NCBI RefSeq assembly: GCF_003056305.1
Contig: NZ_PYVX01000003.1
Coordinates: 310,001 to 374,000 of the forward strand
DNA length: 64,000 bases
Direction of reading: 5' to 3'
Origin: Halomonas denitrificans
GTDB taxonomy: Bacteria > Pseudomonadota > Gammaproteobacteria > Pseudomonadales > Halomonadaceae
The notes under the pieces are model-generated. The model was not told the DNA's origin. It was given only the letters and a program-made list of their open reading frames with translations, and searched no databases. Shown in pieces: positions 36,916-46,900 of this stretch. Within the stretch, counting starts at the first letter, position 1. The number at the start of each line of letters is the position of its first letter. The position numbers and the translations under genes are program-made.

Positions 36916-38908
36916 TCACGGCATCGCGTCCCTGCGCCTTGGCGCGGTAGCTCGCGGCGTCGGCACGCCGCACCGCGTCGTCCACGCTCTCGTCGCCCCG
37001 CTGGAAGGTGCTCACGCCGATGCTGACGGTGACTCGCCAGACCCGGCCGTGCTGTTCGAGGCCCTGGGTCGCGATGCGTGCCCGCAGCGCCTCGGCGATG
37101 CGCATGGCGCGGGGCCACTCGCAGCCCGGCAGCAGCAGGGCGAACTCGTCGCCGCCCTGGCGGGCGGCGTGGTCGCTGCTGCGGGTCACGGCTCCCATCG
37201 CGGCGGCCACCTGGCGCAGCATGCTGTCGCCCAGGGCGTGGCCGCCCTCGTCGTTGATGGTCTTGAAGTGGTCCAGGTCGAAGAGCAGCAGCGCCGAGGG
37301 GGTGTCGGCCTTCTCCCAGGCGGCGAAGGCCTCCTCCAGGCGGCGTTCGAAGCCGCGGCGGTTGAGCAGGCCGGTCAGCGGGTCGTGCTCCGCCTCCCAG
37401 CGGCGCAGCGCGTCCTCGTGCTGGCGCTGGGTGATGTCGCGTACGGCCCCGACCAGGCCGATGAATTCGCCGTCCAGGTGGATCGCCTTGGTATGCACGT
37501 CGAGCCACCGCATCTCGCCGCTCTCGGCGACGTAGCGGAACTGGCGCTCAAGGTCATGATGCTCGCGCAGGCTCGCCCGCCAGGCCTCCAGCACCGGGGC
37601 GCGATCCTGCTCGTGAAGGCGCCTGGCCCAGGTGGCCAGCCGGATCGGCGGGGTGAGGCCCAGCATCGCCCTCAGGGCCTGGTTGACGAAGGTCAGCCGG
37701 CCGCGGGTGTCGGTGACGAACATGCCCTGGGGCGAGGCGGCGAGGATGCCTCTCAGGAAGGCCTCGCGCTGCTGCCGGTCCTCGAGGGTCTGCAGCCGCT
37801 GCTGTTCCAGCTCGTTGAAGACATCGATGACGCGGCGCAGCTCCGTCATCTGGGTGGGGATCTCAAGCCGGCGACGGCGTCCCAGGCTCAGCTCGCGGAT
37901 CTGCTGGGCCAGGCGGGTCAGCGGGCGCAGGGAGAGCCAGATCAGCGCGCCCATCAGTGGCAGCAGCAGGCCCAGGGCCCACCAGGCCCGGTGCGTGATG
38001 CTCCGCATCACGTTGGCCAGAGGGCTGTAGATCTGGTCGAGGGGCAGGTAGACGCCGACCACCCAGTCGGCGGGCCAGATCTGTCGATAGGCCTTGAGGG
38101 CCTCGCCGTCCTGGCCGGCCTCGCCGAGCGCTTCGCCCTCCCAGCCGAGCAGGGCGAGGTCGAGACCGGGATCGTTGAGCGCCGCGGTGAGCGCGGGCTG
38201 GCCGCCGCGCTGGTCAGGATGGTAGAGCAGCTGGCCCGAGGCGGTGGCCACCACCACGTGACCGGCATCGCCCAGGCGCAGGCGCTTGAAGTCCTCGAAC
38301 AGCTCGCTGCGCTCGATCTCCACCAGCCCGCCCAGGAAGCCCGTGTAGCGGCCCTGGGCGTCCCGGCGGGGCACCAGCATCATGACGATCGGCTTGCCGG
38401 AGACGATGCCGACGAAGGGGTCGCTGACGTGGGGGCGCTGCACGTGGCGCATGTGGCGGGCATAGGCCCGATGGCCGATGTCGAGGCCGTTGCGCCCGGC
38501 CAGGGTCGGCCAGTTGTCGACGATGGTGTTCTGGTCATCGACCAGCACCAGGCCCTCGAAGAGGGTGAGCATCTCCTCGTGGCCGCGCTTGGCCAGGTCG
38601 CCGGGTGCGGCGTGCGGAAACTGCGCGGCGAGACGCTCCAGCGCCTCCAGGCGCTGCTCGATCTTCTGCGTGATGGCGTTGCGCACCAGCTCGGCCTCGT
38701 AGCGCAGGTGCACCCGGTTGGACTCCTCGACCAGCAGGGTGCCCGATTGCCAGCCGAAGGCCAGCAGCATCACGCACAGCACCCCCCACACCGCCGCGAC
38801 GCCCAGCAGCAGGCGTCCGCGCAGGGAGAGCAGGTGGCGCCGCAGGGCGGCTGTCAGGGGCTCGAGGAAGGTCAGGCTGGTTACCGCTCGGGTTGTGCTC
38901 GTCTTCAC
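36905..38908 (-). CDS. Membrane diguanylate cyclase, dCache-HAMP-PAS-GGDEF
   Basis: A 667-residue protein: membrane helix at about 30-52, a double-Cache periplasmic sensor (about 55-300, with VLVDDQNTIVDNWPTLAG and the strand LPLDQIYSPL), a second helix at about 310-330, HAMP-like linker, PAS (SPQGMFVTDTRGRLTFVNQA) and a GGDEF domain with intact GGDEF and an RSSD I-site five residues before it. It should make cyclic-di-GMP in response to a periplasmic ligand. The start is GTG at 38908 without a clear ribosome site, so the true start is uncertain. It is divergent from the next chemoreceptor. Confidence 0.92.
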   Translation of the reverse strand: MKTSTTRAVTSLTFLEPLTAALRRHLLSLRGRLLLGVAAVWGVLCVMLLAFGWQSGTLLVEESNRVHLRYEAELVRNAITQKIEQRLEALERLAAQFPHAAPGDLAKRGHEEMLTLFEGLVLVDDQNTIVDNWPTLAGRNGLDIGHRAYARHMRHVQRPHVSDPFVGIVSGKPIVMMLVPRRDAQGRYTGFLGGLVEIERSELFEDFKRLRLGDAGHVVVATASGQLLYHPDQRGGQPALTAALNDPGLDLALLGWEGEALGEAGQDGEALKAYRQIWPADWVVGVYLPLDQIYSPLANVMRSITHRAWWALGLLLPLMGALIWLSLRPLTRLAQQIRELSLGRRRRLEIPTQMTELRRVIDVFNELEQQRLQTLEDRQQREAFLRGILAASPQGMFVTDTRGRLTFVNQALRAMLGLTPPIRLATWARRLHEQDRAPVLEAWRASLREHHDLERQFRYVAESGEMRWLDVHTKAIHLDGEFIGLVGAVRDITQRQHEDALRRWEAEHDPLTGLLNRRGFERRLEEAFAAWEKADTPSALLLFDLDHFKTINDEGGHALGDSMLRQVAAAMGAVTRSSDHAARQGGDEFALLLPGCEWPRAMRIAEALRARIATQGLEQHGRVWRVTVSIGVSTFQRGDESVDDAVRRADAASYRAKAQGRDAVISD

Positions 38909-39038
38909 GAAGGTGGCGACGCCGTTCAGGCGTAGACAGGCATGTTGCCAGCCCGCGGCGCGGCCTCCAATCCCCAGTGGCAGAATTTATTAGTCTTTTC
39001 TGTAGTTTTCGCCGCGGCGTCGAGGCCCCTGGCCTCGT

Positions 39039-39065
39039 TCAAGTCTCGGCGGGAAGCGCCGATAA
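39039..39065 (+). promoter_or_regulatory. FliA (sigma-28) promoter of chemoreceptor gene
   Basis: TCAAGTCT, 11-base spacer, GCCGATAA: 14 of 16 consensus positions with a perfect minus-10. It ends 65 bases before the chemoreceptor start at 39131. Confidence 0.88.
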
Positions 39066-39130
39066 GCCGGAGGACGCCGGCTCTGGCACCCGGGGCCGGC
39101 GTGAACAATAACCCCTCCACGAGAGTGATC

Positions 39131-40996
39131 ATGCTGACTTCCCTGAGACTGCGCATCCTCCTTGCCACCCTGGCGGTGATCGCCGTGGCGCTGATCGCCA
39201 ACGGCGCGGCTAGCTACTTCACCGTTCAATCCCACAACGATCGCCAGATCGCCCAGCAGCTCGACTCCGTCGCCCGCGGCAATGCCCAGGCCATCGAGGA
39301 GTGGATCGCCGCCCGCACCCGCATGGTCGAGGCGGCCCGCGAGCCGGTCATGGGCGAGGCCTCGACCCAGGCGCTGATCCAGCTGGCCGAGTCCGGCGGT
39401 TTCCTGTCGGCCTATTTCGGCCGGCCCGACGGCTCCCTGGTCTCCTCCGACGGCTGGGTCCCGCCCGACGACTACGACCCGCGCCAGCGCGGCTGGTACC
39501 TCGCCGCCACCGAGCGCGACGAGACCATCGTCTCGCTGCCCTACGTCGACGCCAACACCGGCGGCATGGTGGTCACCGTCGCCACCCCGGTCGAGCGTGA
39601 TGGCCGGCTGGTGGGGGTGATCGGCGGCGACGTGGTGATCGATAAGCTGATCGCGCAGGTCGCCGCGATCCGCCCCACGCCCGCAAGCTTCGCCTTCCTG
39701 AGCAGCCAGGGCGAGACCCTGATCGCCCACCCCGATGGTGACCTGACCCTCGAGCCGTTGACCCGGATGAGCGCGGCGATGACGCCCGGCTTCATCACCA
39801 CGCTGGGCGGGGCCGAGGAGGCCTGGCAGCCGGTGGTCGTCGACGGGGCCGACAAGCGTCTCGCCGTGACCCCCATCGCCGGCAGTGACTGGGAACTGGG
39901 CGTGGTCCTCGACGAGCACGAGGCCACCGCCGGGCTGCGCGGGGTGATGAGCGCCTCCGCGATCACCCTCGCGGTGGTCGGCCTGCTGGCGGCGCTGCTG
40001 CTGGGGACGCTGCTCAAGGTGGTCTTCCGCCGGCTGCTGGCGGCGCGTGATGCCATGGAGAGCGTGGCCAGCGGCAGCGGTGACCTGACCCGGCGCCTGC
40101 CCGAGGAGGGGCGCGACGAGGTGGCGCAGATCGCCAACGCCTTCAACCGCTTCGTCTCGCGCATGGAGACGGTGATGCTGACGATTCGCGACAGCAGCGA
40201 ATCGGTGCACGTGGCGGCCACCGAGATCGCCCAGGGCGGCCAGGATCTCTCTCGGCGCACCGAGAACGCCGCCTCCAGCCTGCAGCAGACCTCCGCCTCC
40301 ATGGAGGAGATCACCAGCACCGTGGAGCACACCGCCGAGTCCTCCCGTCAGGCCAACGGTCTGGCCGAGTCGGCCGCCGACACGGCCAAGCGTGGTGGCG
40401 AGGCCGTCGATCAGGTGGTGACCACCATGCAGGGCATCACCGACTCCTCCCGGGAGATCAGCGAGATCGTCGGCGTGATGGACGGCATCGCCTTCCAGAC
40501 CAACCTGCTGGCGCTCAACGCCTCGGTGGAGGCCGCCCGGGCCGGCGAGGCCGGACGCGGCTTCGCGGTGGTCGCCGACGAGGTGCGCCAGCTGGCCAGC
40601 CGCTCGGCCGACGCCGCCAAGCAGATCAAGGAACTGATCGACACCTCCGCGGAGCGCACCGAGCAGGGCGCCAGCCAGGTGCGAGCCGCCGGCGAGACCA
40701 TGCAGGAGTTGGTGGCGAGCGTCACACGGGTCGCCGACGTGCTGGGCGAGATCACCGCCGCCACCGGCGAGCAGAGCGACGGCATCGGCCAGGTCAACGT
40801 GGCCGTCAGCGAGCTCGATCGCATGACCCAGCAGAACGCCGCCCTGGTGGAGGAGTCCACCACCGCCGCCGAGCAGCTCAAGGAGCAGGCCAACCGCCTC
40901 GCCCAGACGGTGAGCGGCTTCACGCTGAGCCAGCGCTATACGGCGGGCTTGGGCGGCTCGGCCAACCACTCCGACCGTGAGGCCGAGCGGGCCTGA
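39131..40996 (+). CDS. Methyl-accepting chemotaxis protein with dCache amino-acid motif
   Basis: A 621-residue receptor with membrane helices at about 8-28 and 277-300, a dCache_1 periplasmic domain, HAMP and a signalling domain ([20 protein letters not shown]). The ligand pocket carries Y115-x4-R120-x-W122-Y123 and D167. This is the amino-acid-binding motif described for dCache receptors, with the same spacing as PctA (Y121, R126, W128, Y129, D173), so it likely senses amino acids. The start at 39131 is placed after the sigma-28 promoter; the frame open from 38942 includes that promoter and is rejected. Confidence 0.95.
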   Translation: MLTSLRLRILLATLAVIAVALIANGAASYFTVQSHNDRQIAQQLDSVARGNAQAIEEWIAARTRMVEAAREPVMGEASTQALIQLAESGGFLSAYFGRPDGSLVSSDGWVPPDDYDPRQRGWYLAATERDETIVSLPYVDANTGGMVVTVATPVERDGRLVGVIGGDVVIDKLIAQVAAIRPTPASFAFLSSQGETLIAHPDGDLTLEPLTRMSAAMTPGFITTLGGAEEAWQPVVVDGADKRLAVTPIAGSDWELGVVLDEHEATAGLRGVMSASAITLAVVGLLAALLLGTLLKVVFRRLLAARDAMESVASGSGDLTRRLPEEGRDEVAQIANAFNRFVSRMETVMLTIRDSSESVHVAATEIAQGGQDLSRRTENAASSLQQTSASMEEITSTVEHTAESSRQANGLAESAADTAKRGGEAVDQVVTTMQGITDSSREISEIVGVMDGIAFQTNLLALNASVEAARAGEAGRGFAVVADEVRQLASRSADAAKQIKELIDTSAERTEQGASQVRAAGETMQELVASVTRVADVLGEITAATGEQSDGIGQVNVAVSELDRMTQQNAALVEESTTAAEQLKEQANRLAQTVSGFTLSQRYTAGLGGSANHSDREAERA

Positions 40997-41030
40997 GCAC
41001 CCGCCGCAGCTTGAGACACTGGCCCGATGC

Positions 41031-41076
41031 ACGACGCCCGCGGCACACCGCCGCGGCACACCGCCGCGGGCGTCGT
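41031..41076 (+). terminator. Hairpin with nested tandem repeat after chemoreceptor
   Basis: A 13-bp perfect inverted repeat (ACGACGCCCGCGG / CCGCGGGCGTCGT) with a 20-base loop. The loop and arms contain two copies of CGCGGCACACCGC in tandem (41040-41065). It lies 35 bases after the receptor stop codon and can act as its terminator; only a short TTT follows. Confidence 0.5.
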
Positions 41077-41184
41077 CGTGTTTGGTGCCGTCAGCAAGGG
41101 CAGGCTAACCTGCTTCCGGATGACGCGCAGCGCGGCGCACTTGGCCTACGGTTGGCAGCGCCGCTGGCGTCGAGACGAGAGAGC

Positions 41185-41211
41185 TAAAGTTAGTGCTGTG
41201 GTGGCCGATAT
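41185..41211 (+). promoter_or_regulatory. FliA (sigma-28) promoter of fliD
   Basis: TAAAGTTA, 11-base spacer, GCCGATAT: 14 of 16 consensus positions. It ends 42 bases before the fliD start. Confidence 0.92.
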
Positions 41212-41253
41212 CCCTGATCAGACCATCATCATCGCTCACGAAGGGGCTATTTC

Positions 41254-42606
41254 ATGGCAAGCATTTCAGCGCTTGGCGTCGGATCGGGGCTCGATCTCGG
41301 CAGTTTGCTCGATCAGCTGCGTTCGGCAGAGCGGCAGCGGCTCGCTCCGATCGTCGAGCAGAAGGCGGAAGAGGAGGCCAGGATCTCGGCCTTCGGTCGC
41401 CTGCAGTCCGGTCTGGAGAAGTTCCAGGCGGCGGTGGATACGCTCAACGACGCATCCACCTTCAGCAACCTGACCGCCAACGTGTTGGGTGAGGGCATGA
41501 CCGCTACCGTCAGCGATCAGGCGAGCCCCGGGAGCTACGAGATCACCGTGAACCAGACCGCCCGCACCGGCAGCCTGGCCAGCACGGGTGTGAGTGATCC
41601 CACCGCCGCCCTGGTTGGAGCCGGGGGAGATAGCCTGACGCTCACTTTCGGCGATGGCAGCACCAGCGGCCCTATCAGTCTAGCGGAAGGGGATTCCCTT
41701 GAAGATATCCGCGATGCCATCAACGCGGATGATACTGCCGGAGTCGATGCTTCCATCATCAACGATGGTACCAGCTCTCGGCTGGTGCTCAGCTCGCAAG
41801 AGAGTGGTGCCGATGCCGGTATTGAAAGCATGTCTTTCGCCAATGCTTCCCTGGCCGAGGATGCCGCGACCCTCCAGGCAGGGCGTGATGCCGAGCTGGA
41901 CATCAACGGCATCGCCATCACCAGCGCCAGCAATACCGTGGAAGGTGCCATCGAGGGCGTGACGCTGCAGCTGGAGCCCGCAGCCTCCGGCGAGACCTTC
42001 AGCCTGGCGGTGTCTCCCGATACCGAGTCGCTCAAGGAAGCGGTGCAGGATTTCGTTTCGGCCTACAACGAGATGAAGTCGACTGTCGGCCGCATGACAA
42101 AGGCTACCGGCGATGTGGAAACCGCCGGCGAGCTGGTGGGCGATCGCACGGTGCGTACCATCGAGTCGCGGCTCAACCGCGACCTGACCAACCCGATCCG
42201 CAGCGGCGACCTGGAGATCATGTCGTCGGTGGGTATCTCCCTGAATGACAGCGGACGTCTGGAACTCGACGAGAACAAGCTGGATCAGGTGATCGCCGAC
42301 AACCCCGAAGGGCTGCAGGGCTTCTTCGCCGGTACTACCGAGGATGGCGGCTTCGCGGGGCGTCTGGCGTCCAGCCTCGACAACATGCTCGACACCGATG
42401 GCATGATCGAGCGTGCCATCGACAGCGGCGAGAGCCGGATCGATCGCATCGAGGATCGCTATGATCGAACCGAGAAACACATCAATCGCACCTTGGAGCG
42501 CTATCGGAGTCAGTTCAGCCAGCTTGACGGCCTCATCGCGCAGATGAACTCCACCAGTGCCTATCTCTCCCAGCAGCTGAGTGCGCTCAACCAGCAGAAG
42601 TCATGA
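41254..42606 (+). CDS. fliD: Filament cap protein FliD
   Basis: FliD caps the filament tip and promotes flagellin insertion. The 450-residue product starts ISALGVGSGLDLGSLLDQLR, the FliD signature, and ends with the coiled-coil YRSQFSQLDGLIAQMNSTSA and YLSQQLSALN. The middle (about residues 100-240) is divergent and Ser/Asp/Ala rich, as usual for surface-exposed domains. It has its own sigma-28 promoter and a strong terminator, so it is separate from fliC. Confidence 0.96.
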   Translation: MASISALGVGSGLDLGSLLDQLRSAERQRLAPIVEQKAEEEARISAFGRLQSGLEKFQAAVDTLNDASTFSNLTANVLGEGMTATVSDQASPGSYEITVNQTARTGSLASTGVSDPTAALVGAGGDSLTLTFGDGSTSGPISLAEGDSLEDIRDAINADDTAGVDASIINDGTSSRLVLSSQESGADAGIESMSFANASLAEDAATLQAGRDAELDINGIAITSASNTVEGAIEGVTLQLEPAASGETFSLAVSPDTESLKEAVQDFVSAYNEMKSTVGRMTKATGDVETAGELVGDRTVRTIESRLNRDLTNPIRSGDLEIMSSVGISLNDSGRLELDENKLDQVIADNPEGLQGFFAGTTEDGGFAGRLASSLDNMLDTDGMIERAIDSGESRIDRIEDRYDRTEKHINRTLERYRSQFSQLDGLIAQMNSTSAYLSQQLSALNQQKS

Positions 42607-42626
42607 AGACACTGCCCCCATGAGCA

Positions 42627-42667
42627 CGCATCGCCCCGGCCATCGTGACGATGGCCGGGGCGATGCG
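42627..42667 (+). terminator. Rho-independent terminator of fliD
   Basis: An 18-bp perfect GC-rich stem (CGCATCGCCCCGGCCATC and its complement) with loop GTGAC, followed by TTT, starting 20 bases after the fliD stop. Confidence 0.9.
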
Positions 42668-42940
42668 TTTAGTGGCTTCTGCTGCCCTGCAGAAGCCATT
42701 CATATTGCGCAACAGCCGCCTTGGCCAGGCCTTCTGGCTGGTTCGGGAGCGCCCCATTCTCTAGCTCTCTGCGAAAAACCAAAAAATGCTTGCCGGTCCC
42801 TAAAGTTTCCTCGCCACGTTCCGTTATAGAGAGTAACGGCCAACGGCGCCGTTGTGGCAGGGCCCAACATCGGGCCGTCAACCAAGACCCGAAGCGGGCC
42901 TCCGCCGCTGGAGCCCTCAACTGCTAGGAAGGTACTCACC
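42668..42940 (+). promoter_or_regulatory. fliC upstream region with FliA promoter
   Basis: The 334-base fliD-fliC gap holds no gene. After the fliD terminator it contains a sigma-28 promoter at 42801-42827: a perfect TAAAGTTT minus-35, 11-base spacer and TCCGTTAT (5 of 8). A long 5-prime leader of about 105 bases leads to fliC, with the ribosome site AGGAAGG just before the ATG. Confidence 0.85.
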
Positions 42941-43759
42941 ATGTCCGTGATCAATACCAACATCACCGCCCTGATCGGCCAGAACAACCTGCGTGAATCA
43001 CAGAGCATGCTGGCCAAGGCACAGGAACGCCTCTCCTCCGGCATGCGCATCAACAGCGCCGCCGACGACGCCGCCGGTCAGGCCATTGCCAACCGCATGA
43101 GCGCCCAGATCACCGGGATGAGCCAAGCCAGCCGCAACGCCAATGACGGCATTTCCCTGGTGCAGACCATGGAAGGCGGCCTGGACCAGATCAGCGACAA
43201 CCTGCAGCGTATCCGCGAACTGTCGGTTCAGGCGGCCAACGACACCAACTCCGCGGCTGACCGCTCCTCCATCCAGTTGGAGATCGACGAGCGTACTGCA
43301 GAAATTACCCGTATCGCCGAGTCTACCAAGTTCAACGGCACTGAGCTGCTGAGCAACTCTGCCACCCTGAGCATGCAGATTGGTGCCAATACTACCGCTG
43401 CTGACCAGATCGATGTTAGTACAGTGGCGATGACCGCTACTAACCTGAGTGTCAACGCCCTGACCGTTGACACATTCACGAACGCACAGAGCGCCATCAC
43501 CGCCGTAGACTCCGCGCTGCAGCAGATTGATGACCAGCGCGCAACACTGGGTGCTACCCTCAACCGCTTCGACTCCGTGGTCCAGAACCTCGAGAGCAAT
43601 AGCACCAACCTGACCGAGGCGCGCTCGCGCATCGAGGACGCCGACTATGCGAAGGAGGTGTCCAACATGACCAAGGCCAACATCCTCCAGCAGGCCGGTA
43701 CCTCTATGTTGGCGCAGGCCAACCAGACGCCGCAGAGCGTGCTCTCCCTGCTGGGTTAA
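42941..43759 (+). CDS. fliC: Flagellin FliC (short form)
   Basis: The 272-residue filament subunit starts SVINTNITALIGQNNLRES and has RLSSGMRINSAADDAAGQAI, the LQRIRELSVQAANDT helix and a C-terminal D0 helix (ANILQQAGTSMLAQANQTPQ). It consists essentially of D0 and D1 with a small variable centre (about residues 150-200) rich in Ser, Thr and Ala, offering many O-linked modification sites. Codon use in that centre is slightly less GC-rich. The upstream frame to 42854 is rejected on family start. It is followed by a strong terminator and then by the giant glycosyltransferase gene. Confidence 0.97.
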   Translation: MSVINTNITALIGQNNLRESQSMLAKAQERLSSGMRINSAADDAAGQAIANRMSAQITGMSQASRNANDGISLVQTMEGGLDQISDNLQRIRELSVQAANDTNSAADRSSIQLEIDERTAEITRIAESTKFNGTELLSNSATLSMQIGANTTAADQIDVSTVAMTATNLSVNALTVDTFTNAQSAITAVDSALQQIDDQRATLGATLNRFDSVVQNLESNSTNLTEARSRIEDADYAKEVSNMTKANILQQAGTSMLAQANQTPQSVLSLLG

Positions 43760-43795
43760 GCGTTTCCCAGCAGCGCGGCGCAGAGCCGTTGAGTT

Positions 43796-43824
43796 ACGAG
43801 GCTGGCCCTTTGGGCCAGCCTCGT
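43796..43824 (+). terminator. Rho-independent terminator of fliC
   Basis: A 13-bp perfect stem (ACGAGGCTGGCCC and complement) with a TTT loop, followed by TTCGTTG, 36 bases after the fliC stop. Confidence 0.9.
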
Positions 43825-43972
43825 TTCGTTGTGGAGAGACTGAGGCGCAGGGCAACAACGGAAAAGTGGCCAGTCTTATGGGTTATTCGCGTGAGTGCCG
43901 TGGTCCTAGAGGCGCTACCGTAGACAGCATACCCCCATACCCTTCGAAATCGACCGGCAAGGTGATGCTCTC

Positions 43973-46900
43973 ATGGCCAAGACACAGGCGAGTCGCCCCT
44001 CAAAGCACAAGGTTCTGCATGAACGGCATGATGTGAGCAGGCATGCTGATTTGGGGGGCTTCGAGTCCGCTTTCACGCAGCAGGATTATCCGCGTGCGCT
44101 GGAGATCGCTGAGGCTTTGGTCCAGCGTTCTCCGGCATCTCCCCAAGTCCACGAGCTGCATGCCAATGCCCTAGGGCGACTGGACAGGTTGGTGGAGGCG
44201 GTCGAGGCGATGCAGAAGGCGGTCGATCTGCTCGAGCACCCCAGTGCTGGGCAGCGATTAAAACTCGCTCAATATCAGGTACTGGCGGGAAAGGCCTCTT
44301 TAGCCGTTACTGTTTTGGAAGGGGTGGTGCAAGAAATGCCCGAGCACGGCATGGCGCTGGCGTGGCTAAGCCGTGCCTACCATCAGCTCGGTCAAAATAG
44401 TCGAGGCCTGGAGGTCAATGACCAAGCTATCGCACTGGACCCACGCCATGAGGAGGCCTTGCTGTGGCGGTCTCGGATCCTAGATCAGCTACAGAAGCAT
44501 GACGAAACGCTGACCACCTTGAGTAAGCTCCAAGACGTCAATCCTCGTAGAGTGGGAGTTCATAATCATATTGCTTCTCTCTTCACCAAAGAGGGGGAGT
44601 ATGATGAGGCTGAAAAACATTACCATAATGAAATAGAACTCGATCCTTCAAATGGGAAGGTGCACTCTAATTTCTGGATGTCGTCGCATTATAATCCCGA
44701 ATACGATGCCGATTCGCTATTCCGTATGGCTGTCGAGTGGGACGATAACTTCGCAGAACGGTCATCTCAAGGTCGAGCCACGACGACTATAGATTCCAGA
44801 AAGCGATTGCGTATTGGTCTCTTGTCCGGCGGATTCAGAATGCATCCGGTCGGGCAGATGATCCTTCCTGCACTCCAGAGACTACCCTACGATCAGTTCG
44901 AATTGGTGTTCTATAGTACCAATCAGTACATCGATACTCTGACCCAAAAAATACAGGTGTTGGCACATCGTTGGAAATCTATCGAGGGGTTGAGTGATAG
45001 TCAGCTGGATCAGCAGATACGCGATGATGAAATCGATATCCTGATCGATCTCAACGGTGCGGGGGATGGGAGCCGCTATCGTACTCTGACTCGAGAGCCT
45101 GCTCCGCTTATTGTTAAATGGGTAGGTTGTCTCGTTAATACGACTGGGCTAGATAGCGTCGATTATCTGCTGAGCGACCACATCGAGACGCCAGCAGATG
45201 TAGACGGGCGCTACGTGGAGAAGTTGATCCGACTGCCGGACGATTATATCTGCTATCAGGTGCCCGATTATACTCCGGACTGCAACGGGCTGCCTGCTCT
45301 AGGCAATGGATATATCACTTTCGGGTGTCTAAATAACCCTGCCAAGCTTTCGGCTCCACTGCTTAAAGAGTGGGCGAAGCTGCTTAAGGAAGTAACCGGC
45401 AGCAAGCTGCTACTGCGGGGGATCCAGTTCGAGAGTGAAAGATTCCGCAACAAGATCGCTGCAGCCTTCAGCCAACTTGGTGTCGACGAGGACCGACTCC
45501 TTATGGAAGGGCCCGCCCAGCATCAGGAGTTCATGGAGACCTATCAGCGTATCGACATCGCATTGGATACCTGGCCCTACTCCGGGGGCTTGACGACCTG
45601 CGAAGCGCTGTTGATGGGGGTGCCGGTGGTCACGAAGACGGGCCCGACCTTCGCCGGCCGACATAGCGCTACCCACCTGGTTAATGCGGGGCTGTCCGAG
45701 TTGGTCACCGATAGCTGGGAGGATTTCCGTGCTCGAGCGAAGGAGCTGGCCGATGACCTACCAAACCTGGCGTATATCCGCGCTGCTCTTCGCACCATAC
45801 TGTTGGATTCGCCTGTCTGCGACGGACCTCGTTTCGCCAAGCATCTGACCACGGCACTGCGTGCCATCTGGCAGCGCCATTGTGAAGGCAAGGCTCCTGA
45901 AGCTCTGAGCTTTAACAAGAGCGGTGCGGCTCAGTTTGCCGATGAGGAGGCGCCTACCAAGCTGACCCTTGCGCCCTCTAATCAGGGCTTCGATTGGCAG
46001 CTCGAGAGTCCCATCCTCTCCGTGGATAATGGCGCTGTTCTGGCCTCCAGGCCTGATGCCCGTGAGCTGCTGGGCAGTGGTCAGGTGGCTATGCTGAGCT
46101 TCGATCCTGCCGGCAAGTTGGAGTCGGTGGATCACCTCGCCCAGTATGGTGAGATTCAACACTTCCCCTATACGGCACTGGGCGATGGGCAGCCCGCGAC
46201 ACTGCATGTTGGGGAAGGGCTTGAACCTACATCGCTGAGCCCGCTTGGACATGAGGGTGAACTCGAAGCTCACGCAATTCCCACTGTGGCTCTCGACTGT
46301 ATCGAGGGGCTCCCCAACATCGACCTGCTAGCACTGGATGCTCGTCACGATAGCGTAAGCATCTTGAGGAATGCCGCTAAGGCGCTACGGAACACCTTGG
46401 CTGTTCAAGTGCATGTCGCCTTTCAGCCAACCCTAGAGAATCAGCCTGACTTCTCTCGAGTCCATGCCCTTCTCAAACGTTATGGATTTCGCTTTCACTG
46501 TTTTATCAATGGACATAATGAAAGCCGCTTTCCTGACGAGGTGGCTAAGGAGAAACAACAAGCCTCTGAGCTGCATAGCGCAGATATACTTTTCTTGCCG
46601 AGTCAAGAGCGTGCGAAGGGTCTGACGGCCGGTCAGTGTAAAAAGCTTGCCTACCTGTCGCACGCCATTCTGGGGATCAAGGATATGGCCTATGCACTGC
46701 TAGCTGAAGTCGGAAAGGACATCGCCAGGACATATCTCGAGGAGGAAGGCTTGGTAAATGCTTCTTCCAAAAAACCTGGAAAAAGGGCGTATGAGTTTGG
46801 AAATGTTAGAGAGCTCATGAGCCACCTCGACCAGATTCAGGTGCCCGTCATGATCGCCAGTCATGGCTTGCCGGGCCACTTGGTGGTATCTCTGACATCT

